64,000 bases of DNA from Streptomyces mayonensis. GTDB lineage: Bacteria > Actinomycetota > Actinomycetes > Streptomycetales > Streptomycetaceae. Below the pieces are notes generated by a model that saw only the letters and a list, made by a program, of their open reading frames with translations, searched no databases and was not told the origin of the DNA. The position numbers and the translations under genes were made by a program. Below, piece after piece: positions 27,652 through 36,349 of this stretch. Position 1 is the stretch's first letter, and each line of letters starts with the position of its first letter. The stretch is taken from contig NZ_JACBYP010000024.1 in assembly GCF_018982965.1 (NCBI RefSeq), positions 18,314 through 82,313 on the forward strand, given 5' to 3'.

Positions 27652-28240
27652 GGGGGCTCCTCCCACTCCGCCCCGCCGGCGCTGGTCGCGGGCGGGCGCC
27701 ACTCGACGATACGGCATCCCTCCGGCACGACAGCCGCCGACGAAAGGGGCATTGGGGCGAGAAAAAGCCTTCTGCCCGAATTGACGCCTTGATGGTAAGT
27801 GGGCCTGAAATGGCGGAAGGTGGGCCGGTGGGGCGTGAGCAGCGTCATAGCAGTGACGGTGCGTTGTCGGTCATGTTCACGTAATGCAACTGGTTCTCAA
27901 GGGAATTCGAGTCGACCGGCTGTATTGAAATCGACGCAGTGTCACCGGTAATTCCCGTAAAGGATCAATCGGAACACCGGTCGCGGGAACCTCTCGCTTG
28001 TCCCCGTGCGTCCCGGTCCCTTACGTTCACGACCGATCCGGACGGACGCCTAATCCTGCCGCCGACCGGACCCCGCACTCATCGACCACCCGTACACGGC
28101 AGGAGCGGGGGACCCACAGGTACGACTGCCTGTTCCGGTTCCCGGAACGGCTTGGGGTAAAGCCGCGGTTTCCGCCGCGGCCGGGCATCTCCAGCCCGCA
28201 CCCGACAGCTCACCTCGCAGGCGCCGGAGAGGAATTCGCC
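27652..28240. other. Promoter and long structured leader of the M23 peptidase gene
   Basis: This 589-base stretch has no supported gene. It holds the phosphatase promoter on the left and the peptidase promoter plus the ydaO-type riboswitch on the right. The part at 27860-27960 is noticeably less GC-rich than its surroundings. Confidence 0.6.
28060..28232 (+). ncRNA. ydaO-yuaA type cyclic-di-AMP riboswitch
   Basis: The leader of the LysM-M23 peptidase gene contains conserved ydaO elements in order: AGGAGCGGGGGACCCA (28101-28116), CTTGGGGT followed by AAAGCCGC (from 28151), a C-rich GGGCATCTCCAGCCCG (28183-28198) and the 3' signature CCGACAGCTCACCTCG (28202-28217). The signature ends just before the ribosome binding site. 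In Streptomyces this class is known upstream of cell-wall hydrolase genes, where c-di-AMP turns expression off. The outer 5' boundary is approximate. Confidence 0.85.
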
Positions 28241-29188
28241 ATGCCCGCGAAGGGTAAGCACCGCCGTACCAGGGCCATGCGCCTGACCCGCACCATCGCC
28301 GTCGCCGGCACCGGCGGCGCCGCGCTCGCACTTCCACTGATGGGCGCCGCCGGCGCCCATGCCGCTCCCGCGCACTCCGTTTCCGAGCAGGCCGCGCAGT
28401 CCGTTCCGGCGTCGGCCGAGAAGGCCGCCGCCGGTGGTTCCGAAAAGAACTCGGACGCGCGGACCTACACCGTGAAGAACGGCGACTATCTTTCGAAGAT
28501 CGCCGACGAGCAGGACGTCGACGGCGGCTGGAAGAAGCTCTACTCGGACAACCGTGAGGCCGTCGGTTCGGACCCGTCGCTGATCCACCCCGGTCTCGAG
28601 CTGTCCATCGGCGGACCGGCCGCCAAGCCGTCGGCCCCGTCCTCCGCGGAGGCGGAGAAGCCCGCCGAGAAGCCGGCGGAGAAGCCCGCGAAGAAGTCCG
28701 CCGAGAAGCCGGCCGAGCAGTCGTCGGCGCAGAAGTCGACGGAGGCCGAGAACACCTCCTCCTCCGACACCGGCACCTCCGGCGGCTTCACCTCGCCCGT
28801 CGCGGGCGGCACCGTGGGCACCCCGTACCACCAGTCCGGCAGCATGTGGTCCAGCGGCTACCACACCGGCACGGACTTCGTCGTCCCGACCGGCACCTCG
28901 CTCAAGGCCGTCGGCGCGGGCACCGTCGTCTCCGCCGGCTGGGGCGGCGCCTACGGCAACCAGGTCGTCATCCAGCTCGCCGACGGCCACTACGCCCAGT
29001 ACGCCCACCTGTCCTCGCTGTCCGTCTCCGCCGGCCAGTCGGTGACGGCGGGCCAGCAGGTCGGCCTCTCGGGCGCCACCGGCAACGTGACCGGCCCGCA
29101 CCTGCACTTCGAGATCCGCACCACGCCGGACTACGGCTCGGACGTCGACCCGCTCGCCTACCTGCGCTCGCACGGCGTCTCCGTCTGA
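28241..29188 (+). CDS. Secreted LysM and M23 metallopeptidase (cell-wall hydrolase)
   Basis: A 315-residue exported protein. The N-terminal ~42 residues form a signal peptide (basic KGKHRRTRAMRLTR, hydrophobic AVAGTGGAALALPLM, cleavage near AHAAPA). A LysM domain follows (YTVKNGDYLSKIA, residues ~75-120). Then comes a low-complexity AEKPAEKP linker and a C-terminal M23 endopeptidase domain with YHTGTDFVVP and HLHFE zinc-site motifs. It should cut peptidoglycan cross-links. ATG 28241 follows GGAGAGGA. Expression is probably controlled by the upstream c-di-AMP riboswitch, and a strong terminator follows. Confidence 0.94.
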   Translation: MPAKGKHRRTRAMRLTRTIAVAGTGGAALALPLMGAAGAHAAPAHSVSEQAAQSVPASAEKAAAGGSEKNSDARTYTVKNGDYLSKIADEQDVDGGWKKLYSDNREAVGSDPSLIHPGLELSIGGPAAKPSAPSSAEAEKPAEKPAEKPAKKSAEKPAEQSSAQKSTEAENTSSSDTGTSGGFTSPVAGGTVGTPYHQSGSMWSSGYHTGTDFVVPTGTSLKAVGAGTVVSAGWGGAYGNQVVIQLADGHYAQYAHLSSLSVSAGQSVTAGQQVGLSGATGNVTGPHLHFEIRTTPDYGSDVDPLAYLRSHGVSV

Positions 29189-29215
29189 CGGACCCCGTAC
29201 GCGGCCTCCGCGCCA

Positions 29216-29253
29216 CCGAAGGCCGGACCCCGATCCCCGGGTCCGGCCTTCGG
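29216..29253 (+). terminator. Strong hairpin terminator after the M23 peptidase
   Basis: A perfect 15-base-pair stem, CCGAAGGCCGGACCC (29216-29230) with GGGTCCGGCCTTCGG (29239-29253), has an 8-base loop and begins 27 bases after the stop codon. A short T-containing sequence follows. Confidence 0.9.
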
Positions 29254-29358
29254 TGTATTCCGGAATTGACGAACACTTTAGGCGTGGCTTTTCTCACCGC
29301 ACGTCAACCCCTTCCTACGGTCGCGTAGGTCACAATCCACGGTGAATCATGGGCCGAT

Positions 29359-30177
29359 GTGGCAGACGATGCGAAGAGTGACAGCAGAACAGTGATCGGG
29401 TCGTACGTGGCGGTGGGGGACAGCTTCACCGAAGGCGTCGGCGACCCCGGGCCCGACGGCTCGTTCGTCGGCTGGGCCGACCGGCTCGCCGTGCTGCTCG
29501 CGGACCGGCGTCCGGAGGGCGACTTCACGTACACCAATCTCGCCGTCCGCGGCAGGCTGCTCGACCAGATCGTGTCGGAACAGGTCCCGCGGGTCGCCGG
29601 CCTCGCACCCGACCTGGTCTCGTTCGCGGCGGGCGGCAACGACATCCTGCGGCCCGGCACGGACCCCGACGAGGTGGCCGAGCGGTTCGAACTGGCGGTG
29701 GCCGCGCTGACCGGCGCGGCCGGCACCGTCCTGGTGACGACCGGGTTCGACACCCGCGGGGTGCCCGTCCTCAAGCATCTGCGCGGCAAGATCGCCACGT
29801 ACAACGGGCATGTCCGCGCCGTCGCCGACCGCTACGGCTGCCCGGTGCTCGACCTGTGGTCGCTGCGCAGCGTGCAGGACCGCAGGGCCTGGGACGCCGA
29901 CCGGCTGCACCTGTCCCCGGAGGGCCACACACGCGTGGCGCTGCGCGCGGGACAGGCCCTCGGTCTGCCCGTCCCGGCCGACCCGGACCAGCCCTGGCCG
30001 CCCCTGCCGCCCCGCGGCACGCTGGACGTCCGGCGCGACGACGTGCACTGGGCGCGCGAGTACCTGGTGCCGTGGATCGGACGCCGGCTGCGCGGCGAGT
30101 CGTCGGGCGACCACGTGACGGCCAAGGGAACGCTGTCGCCGGACGACATCAAGATGCGGATCGGTGCGGTGGCCTGA
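29359..30177 (+). CDS. SGNH/GDSL-family hydrolase
   Basis: A 272-residue esterase/lipase-like protein. Block I is VAVGDSFTEGVG with the catalytic Ser, block III is FAAGGNDILR, and the Asp/His pair is in DRLHLSPEGHTRVA. No signal peptide is visible, so it is likely cytosolic. GTG 29359 is used; no clear ribosome binding site is present and GTG 29392 is an alternative. The C-terminal ~60 residues after the SGNH core include a conserved DDVHWAREYLVPWIGRRL segment typical of the streptomycete subfamily. Confidence 0.87.
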   Translation: MADDAKSDSRTVIGSYVAVGDSFTEGVGDPGPDGSFVGWADRLAVLLADRRPEGDFTYTNLAVRGRLLDQIVSEQVPRVAGLAPDLVSFAAGGNDILRPGTDPDEVAERFELAVAALTGAAGTVLVTTGFDTRGVPVLKHLRGKIATYNGHVRAVADRYGCPVLDLWSLRSVQDRRAWDADRLHLSPEGHTRVALRAGQALGLPVPADPDQPWPPLPPRGTLDVRRDDVHWAREYLVPWIGRRLRGESSGDHVTAKGTLSPDDIKMRIGAVA

Positions 30178-30189
30178 CCCGCACGGGCG

Positions 30190-30206
30190 CCGGAACGCTT
30201 TTCCGG
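30190..30206 (+). terminator. Short hairpin after the GDSL hydrolase
   Basis: A six-base-pair stem CCGGAA/TTCCGG with a 5-base loop ending in TT starts 13 bases after the hydrolase stop codon. It is short, so it may terminate weakly. Confidence 0.4.
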
Positions 30207-30330
30207 TTGCACCGGTCCCGGGGGAACCAGGAGCCGGCACCGGTCGTTCGAGGTGACGTCGGACCGGACGGCCGTGGCGTCGGGCCGGACGACCCCTGTT
30301 GAGATCTGACCTACTCCACCTGGAGGTACC

Positions 30331-31524
30331 GTGGCCGGTTTCCGTTCCCCGAGTGCCGGGTTCCGCGTGCCGCGTCCGGCGGCCTTCGGCGCGGACCCGA
30401 GCGGCGAGCGCATGGCGCGCATCCGCAGATCGCCGCACTTCCGTGACGGCGTCTTCCAGAACCCCGGGGGCACGGCACGGACCCGGCCCTCGGGATCGGT
30501 CGCGGAACTCGCCAAGACCTACGTCGACAAGGACACGCGGCAGCGCCGGGCCCCCCGCGGTCCCGTCCCGGTCCACGCCACCACGCTCGCCGACCTCGCC
30601 CGGCCGCCCGCCTCCGGACTCCGGCTGACCTGGATGGGACACTCCAGCGTGCTCGCCGAGATCGACGGGCAGCGGGTGCTCTTCGACCCCGTGTGGGGCG
30701 AGCGCTGCTCCCCGTTCCCCTTCGCAGGACCCAAGCGGCTGCACCCCGTGCCGCTGCCCCTCGCGGCCCTGGGCCGGGTGGACGTGGTCGTCATCTCCCA
30801 CGACCACTACGACCACCTCGACCTGCCCACGATCAAGGCCCTGGCCGGCACGGACACCCTCTTCGCCGTCCCGCTCGGTGTCGGCGCCCACCTCGAACAC
30901 TGGGGCGTGTCCCCCGACCGCCTGCGCGAGCTGGACTGGCACGAGGAGACGCGGGTCGGCGGCCTCACCCTGACCGCCACCCCGGCCCGGCACTTCTGCG
31001 GGCGCGGGCTGCGCAACACCCAGCACACCCTCTGGGCGTCCTGGGTCGTCGCCGGGGACGAGCACCGCGTCTACCACAGCGGAGACACCGGCTACTTCGA
31101 GGGCTTCCGCGACATCGGCGCCGCCCACGGCCCCTTCGACGCCACGATGATCCAGCTCGGGGCGTACTCGGACTTCTGGCCGGACATCCACATGACACCG
31201 GCCGAGGCGGTACGGGCTCACCTGGACCTCCAGGGAGGCGAGCCCCGGGGTGCCCTGCTCCCCATCCACTGGGGCACCTTCAACCTGGCCCCGCACGCGT
31301 GGGCGGAGCCGGGGGAGTGGACGAAGGACGCTGCCGAGGAGGTCGGGCAGGCGGTGGCGTTTCCGCGGCCGGGGGAGCCGTTCGAGCCGGCGGGGGAACT
31401 GCCGGGGGACGCGTGGTGGCGTGCGCTGTCGGGTCCGATCGCGCACCCGTGGCGGCGTCCCCGGGGCGCTGAGGGTGTGGCCGAGACGAGCAAGGGCGAT
31501 CTCGACCTCGCCGGGGAGCGGTGA
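30331..31524 (+). CDS. MBL-fold metallo-hydrolase, NAPE-PLD/RomA-like
   Basis: A 397-residue metallo-beta-lactamase-fold hydrolase. The metal-binding motif is SHDHYDHLD, with later ligands in TPARHFCGRG and YHSGDTGYFEGF and a final LPIHWGTFNLA. The N-terminal ~100 residues (Arg-rich, FRDGVFQNP) match the UlaG/NAPE-PLD-like RomA group; substrates are not established in bacteria. GTG 30331 follows TGGAGGTACC. The C-terminal ~25 residues are poorly conserved. Confidence 0.9.
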   Translation: MAGFRSPSAGFRVPRPAAFGADPSGERMARIRRSPHFRDGVFQNPGGTARTRPSGSVAELAKTYVDKDTRQRRAPRGPVPVHATTLADLARPPASGLRLTWMGHSSVLAEIDGQRVLFDPVWGERCSPFPFAGPKRLHPVPLPLAALGRVDVVVISHDHYDHLDLPTIKALAGTDTLFAVPLGVGAHLEHWGVSPDRLRELDWHEETRVGGLTLTATPARHFCGRGLRNTQHTLWASWVVAGDEHRVYHSGDTGYFEGFRDIGAAHGPFDATMIQLGAYSDFWPDIHMTPAEAVRAHLDLQGGEPRGALLPIHWGTFNLAPHAWAEPGEWTKDAAEEVGQAVAFPRPGEPFEPAGELPGDAWWRALSGPIAHPWRRPRGAEGVAETSKGDLDLAGER

Positions 31525-32064
31525 GGCCGGCCGGGGACAAGACGGGGGAGGGGGTGCGGATGCCGGAGTGTCTCCCTGCTGACGAACGGCGTCGTCTGCT
31601 GCGAGCCTTGGACGGAGCGCCCCGCGTGGAAGTGCGAAGCCACAGCTCAGTGCTTCAGGTCCTTGCCGTCCCTGGAAGGGCGTCTCGGGTGGTCGTCCGA
31701 ACGCGCGTCGTGCTTCGATGAGCTTGCAGAAGGGAGTTGGCTGGGCGGCGCTCGGCCGCACTCCCGGCCGCTTTCGGTAGCAGCGTCCAAGGACGCGGCG
31801 CATGTCTGCCTCGTCACCTTGGCTCGATGCCGTGACTCCCGTGTCGCCGGTGTACCCCTTCAACGTGCCAGGGGAGCCGATGGCGTGCGTCAGGCCGGCG
31901 TCTATGCCATGACCCACGTGACGGGCATCCGCCGACTGAACGGGACCACGTTCACGGCCGCCGGGGTCACCCCGGTCCTCAGCGGCCTGCACGTCGGGGT
32001 GTCCTCCGCGTTCGGCCGGTGGATGGCCCGCCCTGCCCCGGCCGACGCGGCGGTGTACCGCGCG
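31525..32064. other. Intergenic stretch without a supported gene
   Basis: These 540 bases lie between the convergent MBL hydrolase and amidohydrolase genes. Base composition is more even than in the flanking genes and third-position GC bias is weak in all frames, so decayed coding sequence is possible. I recognise no family in any frame. Confidence 0.55.
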
Positions 32065-33597
32065 TCAGGACGTGCGGTGGGTCCAGACACCCGCCAGCAT
32101 GGTCGCGTGCACCGGCATGGCCCGCAGGGTGGCGGTGTCCGCGGTCAGCGGGTCGGTGTCGGTGATCACCAGGTCCGCGTCGTCGCCGGCCCGGATCAGC
32201 CGTCGGCCCCGGGACGAGGCGGCGAGGGCGGCCGTCACCGGGATGCGCTGTTCGGGGTGGAACGGCGGGCGCTCGTCGTCGGTCCGCTCGACCGCCGAGG
32301 CGATGGTCAGCCAGGGGTCGAGCGGGGCAACGGGGGCGTCGGAGCCGAGTGCGAGGTCGGCTCCGGCGGCCAGCAGGTCCGCGAAGGCGTAGGCGCGGTG
32401 GGTACGGCCCGCCCAGTGCCGCCGCGCGACGTCCCGGTCGTCCACGGCATGGGTGGGCTGGACGCTGACGGTGACCCCCAGCTCGGCGAAGCGCGGCACG
32501 TCCTTGGCGGCCAGGAGCTGGCCGTGCTCGACGCTGCCCCGGCAGCGCACCGTTTCGAAGGCGTCCAGGGCCATCTCGTTGGCGCGGTCCCCGATCGCGT
32601 GCACGGCGGGTGTGATGCCGTGCCCGGACGCGCGGCGCAGCAGCGACACCAGCTCCCCGGGGGAGACCTCCTCCAGTCCGCGGGCGTCGGGTGCCTCGGG
32701 ATCCCGGTCCGGGTACGGGTCGTGGCACAGCGCGGTGCGGGTGTTGAGGGATCCGTCGGTGAGCAGCTTGAACGGCCCGACCTCCAGCAGACCGCCCGGT
32801 ACGGGCAGCAGCCGACCGGTGCGCAGGCCGCGGGCGATCGCGCCCTCCAGCTGCGGGAGCCAGATCGAGGCGGCCACCCGCAGCGGGAAGGTCCCGGTGC
32901 TCTCCTCGCTCATCCGCCGGGTCCAGTCCGTGATGTTGTCCGCGTACTCGAAGTCGACGATGCCGGTGACGCCCCGGGCGGCGGCGGCAGCGGCGGCCTC
33001 CCGGACCCACTGGTCCGTCACCCGCGCCGGTACGGCGGTGAGTTCGGCGATGGCTCGCATGCTCTCGCCCTCGAAGAGCAGGCCGGTGGGGTGACCGCCG
33101 CGCCCCACCGTCGCGAGCGCGGCCGAGTTGAGCCAGGCACAGTGGAGATCCATGCTGATCAGCAGGGTCGGCCGGTCCGGGACGAGGGCGTCAAGGAGGT
33201 CCTTGTGCGGGGTGTCGGGCCACAGCGCGTCGCGGAAGCCGTAACCGATCAGCGGCTCGTCGGCCGGCAGGCCCTCGGCCCGGCGCCCGGCGGCGTCCGC
33301 CGCGTCCCGGGCCGAGCCTGCGCCGGACAGGTCGAGGCGGCGGCGTACACCGGCCCACTGGACCATGTGGACGTGGGCGTCCCACAGCCCCGGCAGCAGG
33401 GTGCGTCCGTCGAGGTCGAGGTCCTCTCCCTCGGCCTGCGGGGCGGTGCCCGCCGGGTGGACGGCCGTGACCAGGCCGCCCTCGGTCCGGACGTCGCTCA
33501 GCGGCCCGCCCGCGCCCAGGTGCACCCGGCGCAGGGTGACGGGGGGTGCGGTCCCCCGCGCGTCGTCGGCCGGCACGGTGGTGGTGGTCGAGGTCAC
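32065..33597 (-). CDS. YtcJ-like amidohydrolase
   Basis: A 510-residue metal-dependent hydrolase of the amidohydrolase superfamily (Amidohydro_3). The first metal motif is GLWDAHVHM, then VHAIGDRANE, VEHGQLL and LGSDAPVAPLDPW. The N- and C-terminal parts form the small beta sandwich (RTLLPG, DADLVITDTDPL). Typical activities are hydrolysis of exocyclic amides such as N-substituted formamides. GTG 33597 follows GGAGG at ideal spacing and overlaps the stop of the PaiB gene (GTGA). It is the last gene of the peptide-uptake operon, so it may process an imported amide. Confidence 0.88.
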   Translation of the reverse strand: MTSTTTTVPADDARGTAPPVTLRRVHLGAGGPLSDVRTEGGLVTAVHPAGTAPQAEGEDLDLDGRTLLPGLWDAHVHMVQWAGVRRRLDLSGAGSARDAADAAGRRAEGLPADEPLIGYGFRDALWPDTPHKDLLDALVPDRPTLLISMDLHCAWLNSAALATVGRGGHPTGLLFEGESMRAIAELTAVPARVTDQWVREAAAAAAARGVTGIVDFEYADNITDWTRRMSEESTGTFPLRVAASIWLPQLEGAIARGLRTGRLLPVPGGLLEVGPFKLLTDGSLNTRTALCHDPYPDRDPEAPDARGLEEVSPGELVSLLRRASGHGITPAVHAIGDRANEMALDAFETVRCRGSVEHGQLLAAKDVPRFAELGVTVSVQPTHAVDDRDVARRHWAGRTHRAYAFADLLAAGADLALGSDAPVAPLDPWLTIASAVERTDDERPPFHPEQRIPVTAALAASSRGRRLIRAGDDADLVITDTDPLTADTATLRAMPVHATMLAGVWTHRTS

Positions 33598-34229
33598 GGG
33601 GTCCTCCGTATGTCGCGCATGGCACGGGCGAGTTGGGGATGAGCGTAGGGCTGGTCCGACTCGAGGGCCGCGGCCAGGCGCCGTACGACGTCCTCGGACT
33701 CGTCCTGGCTGAGTTTCGCCTTGGCCGTCAGGCGCGCGGCGGGCAGCCGGAATCCGGTCACCCCCGGGGCGATGCGGTGGGCGTAGTCCTCGACCCGGGC
33801 GAGCCGCCAGGGCTCGGGGAAGTGGTCCTCGAAGTGGTCCACGGTGTCGGACAGGACGTCGTAGGTCTCGTCGGGGGCGAGGATCTCGGGCCGGCCGTGG
33901 ACGTGCAGGACCGTGAAGTTCCAGGTGGGGACGTGCGGTGTCTCCTCGTACCAGACGGGCGAGAGGTAACCGTGCGGTCCTTGGAGCACCACGGCGACGT
34001 CGTGCGAACCGAGTTCGTGCTCCAGGGCGTCGGTGCGGGCCAGGTGCCCGAGCAGGGTGAGCGTGCCGTCCGGGGCGTCCGGTGCGGTGCGCTCGACGAG
34101 CACCGGCAGATGGGAGACGACCAGGCCGCCGTGCTCGGTGTTGCTGATCAGGGTGGCCCAGGGGTGGGCGTGGGCGAGGTCGCGGATCCATCCGGGGTCG
34201 TCGACCCGGAAGATCTCCTGTTGCAGCAT
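33594..34229 (-). CDS. PaiB-family FMN-binding protein (putative transcriptional regulator)
   Basis: A 211-residue split-barrel flavin-binding protein. Visible conserved segments are HPWATLISNTEHGGLVVSHLP, GPHGYLSPVWYEETPHVPTWNF and the C-terminal KAKLSQ. PaiB was described as a negative regulator of sporulation and protease genes in Bacillus; the fold is also close to FMN-binding enzymes and the biochemical role is uncertain. It lies 51 bases after the ABC ATPase gene and is coupled to the amidohydrolase. Confidence 0.88.
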   Translation of the reverse strand: MLQQEIFRVDDPGWIRDLAHAHPWATLISNTEHGGLVVSHLPVLVERTAPDAPDGTLTLLGHLARTDALEHELGSHDVAVVLQGPHGYLSPVWYEETPHVPTWNFTVLHVHGRPEILAPDETYDVLSDTVDHFEDHFPEPWRLARVEDYAHRIAPGVTGFRLPAARLTAKAKLSQDESEDVVRRLAAALESDQPYAHPQLARAMRDIRRTP

Positions 34230-34280
34230 CTGTTCCGTCCGTCAGTCGTTCTCGGCGGTTGTTCTCGTCGGCGGTTCTGG

Positions 34281-35330
34281 TCAGTCGTTCTCGGGAAAGT
34301 GGCAGGCGACGCGGCGCTCGCCGCCGGGCTCGGTCGGGGTCAGCACGGGCCGCTTCTCGGTGCAGACCTTCTCGCTCTTCCAGCAACGGGTGTGGAACGG
34401 GCAGCCGGCCGGCGGCCGGGCCGGGCTCGGCGGGTCGCCCTGGAGGACGATGCGCTCACTCTCGCCCCGGCGGCGCGGGTCCGGCTCGGGGACGGCGGAG
34501 AGCAGGGCGCGGGTGTAGGGGTGCGCGGGACGGCCGTACACCGTGTCGCGGTCGCCCTGCTCCACGATCCGGCCCAGGTACATGACGGCGACCTCGTCCG
34601 CGATGTTGCGGACCACGGCCAGGTCGTGGGCGATGAAGACGTACGAAAGACCGAAGGTCCGCTGCAGTTCCTTGAGCAGGTTCATCACCTGCGCCTGGAC
34701 CGACACGTCGAGCGCGGACACCGGTTCGTCGCAGAGCAGGATCCTGGGACGCAGGGCGAGTGCGCGGGCGATGCCGAGCCGCTGGCGCTGGCCGCCGGAG
34801 AACTGGTGGGGGTGGCGGTGCCCGTGGTCCGGGTCGAGGCCGACCATCTCCATCAGTTCGCGGGCCCGGGCCGACCGGCTGTGTTTCGCCTCCGGGGCGC
34901 GGTGGACGTCCATCGGCTCCCGGACGATCTCCAGGGCGGTCATCCGGGGGTCCAGTGACGTGTACGGGTCCTGCATCACGAGCTGGATGTCGCGCCGGCG
35001 GCGCCGCAGCTCGGAGCGGGGCAGGCCGAGCAGGTCCCGCCCGTCCACACGTACCGTGCCGGAGGTGGGCCGGTCGAGGGCCAGCAGGAGCCGGGTGAGG
35101 GTCGACTTGCCGCAGCCGGACTCGCCGACGAGCCCCAGGGTGCTGCCGCTGCGCAGGGCCAGGTCGACCCCGTCGACGGCGCGGACGGTCGCCCGGCCGC
35201 GGCCGATGCCGAACGGGCCTCCCGAGGTGTAGTGCCTGACCAGTCCGCGCGCCTCCAGCAGCACGGGCGCAGCCGGTGCGGCGGCGGTGACGGTCGGGCT
35301 CTTGCCGGTGTCGGTGACGTCATCGGGCAC
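34281..35330 (-). CDS. Oligopeptide ABC importer ATPase (DppF/OppF-like)
   Basis: A 349-residue ATPase. Walker A is GESGCGKS, the Q-loop is VMQDPYTSLDPR, the signature is FSGGQRQRLGIARAL and Walker B is ILLCDEPVSALD. The C-terminal oligopeptide-transporter domain carries a Cys cluster (CPFHTRCWKSEKVC, then CHF), as expected for an Fe-S-binding DppD/F subunit. It overlaps the partner ATPase gene by 11 bases. Confidence 0.93.
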   Translation of the reverse strand: MPDDVTDTGKSPTVTAAAPAAPVLLEARGLVRHYTSGGPFGIGRGRATVRAVDGVDLALRSGSTLGLVGESGCGKSTLTRLLLALDRPTSGTVRVDGRDLLGLPRSELRRRRRDIQLVMQDPYTSLDPRMTALEIVREPMDVHRAPEAKHSRSARARELMEMVGLDPDHGHRHPHQFSGGQRQRLGIARALALRPRILLCDEPVSALDVSVQAQVMNLLKELQRTFGLSYVFIAHDLAVVRNIADEVAVMYLGRIVEQGDRDTVYGRPAHPYTRALLSAVPEPDPRRRGESERIVLQGDPPSPARPPAGCPFHTRCWKSEKVCTEKRPVLTPTEPGGERRVACHFPEND

Positions 35331-36345
35331 TGGAGGCCTCCAGCGGGTAGTGGCACGCGACGAGCCGTGCAGGCGGGGCCGGGAGCAGCGCCGGCTGCCG
35401 CGTGGCGCAGGAGTCGCGGGCGGCGGGACAGCGCGGGCGGAAGGAGCAGCCGGGCGGCAGGGGCCCGGGGGCTGGGGGAGTACCGGGAATGGGGGTGAGA
35501 TCGTCCGGCGGCCCCTCCAGGCGGGGCAGGGCGGCGAGCAGGCCCTCGGTGTAGGGGTGGGCGGGCCGGTCGTAGAGATCCTCGACCGGTGCCTGCTCGA
35601 CGATGTGCCCGGCGTACATGATGGCGACCCGGTCGGCCGCGGTGGCGGCGAGGCCGAGGTCGTGGGTGATCAGCAGCAGTGCGGAGCCGGTCGACTCGCG
35701 CAGTTCGGCGAGCAACTCCATGATCTGGGCCTGCACGGTGACGTCCAGGGCCGTGGTCGGTTCGTCCGCGATCAGGACGTCGGGGGAGAGAGCGAGGGCC
35801 GAGGCGATCATGATGCGCTGGCGCATGCCGCCGGAGAACTGGTGGGGATAGTCGCGGTAGCGGCGGGCCGGATCGGGGATGCGGACCCGGGCCATCAGCT
35901 CGACGGCGCGGGCGCGGGCCTCGCGGCGGCCCACCTGCTCGTGAGCGCGGATCACCTCGGCGATCTGGAAGCCCACGGTGAGCGTGGGATTGAGGGCGGA
36001 CAGCGCGTCCTGGAAGATCATCGCGATGTGCTTGCCGCGCCGTGCGCGCAACGCGTCGGGGTGGAGGGCGAGCAGGTCCGTGCCGCGGTGGCGGACGCTG
36101 CCGCCGACCTCGGCGGTGGTGGCGGGCAGCAGGCCCATCAGCGCCATCGCCGACAGGCTCTTGCCGGACCCGGACTCGCCGATGAGGGCCAGGGTCTCGC
36201 CCTCGTGCAGGGTGAAGGAGACACCGCGCACCACCCGCCGGGACCGGGGCGCGCCCGGAGTCCCGGACAGCAGGTCGACGGTCAGGTCCTCGGCCTCCAG
36301 AAGAGGCTGCGGCTCGGCGGGTGTGCCGCCGGTCGTGGTCGTCAC
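35320..36345 (-). CDS. Oligopeptide ABC importer ATPase (DppD/OppD-like)
   Basis: A 341-residue ATPase. Walker A is GESGSGKS, the Q-loop is IFQDALSALNPTLTVG, the signature is FSGGMRQRIMIASAL and Walker B is VLIADEPTTALD. The C-terminal Cys-containing oligopeptide domain (CSFRPRCPAARDSC) is present. It pairs with the DppF-like ATPase to energise the two permeases upstream. Confidence 0.93.
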   Translation of the reverse strand: MTTTTGGTPAEPQPLLEAEDLTVDLLSGTPGAPRSRRVVRGVSFTLHEGETLALIGESGSGKSLSAMALMGLLPATTAEVGGSVRHRGTDLLALHPDALRARRGKHIAMIFQDALSALNPTLTVGFQIAEVIRAHEQVGRREARARAVELMARVRIPDPARRYRDYPHQFSGGMRQRIMIASALALSPDVLIADEPTTALDVTVQAQIMELLAELRESTGSALLLITHDLGLAATAADRVAIMYAGHIVEQAPVEDLYDRPAHPYTEGLLAALPRLEGPPDDLTPIPGTPPAPGPLPPGCSFRPRCPAARDSCATRQPALLPAPPARLVACHYPLEASSAR

Positions 36346-36349
36346 GGGG

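Noticed and set aside
29347..31992. An 881-codon minus-strand frame across the GDSL and MBL genes
   Set aside because: It is antisense to two genes with recognisable catalytic motifs and shows no family features.
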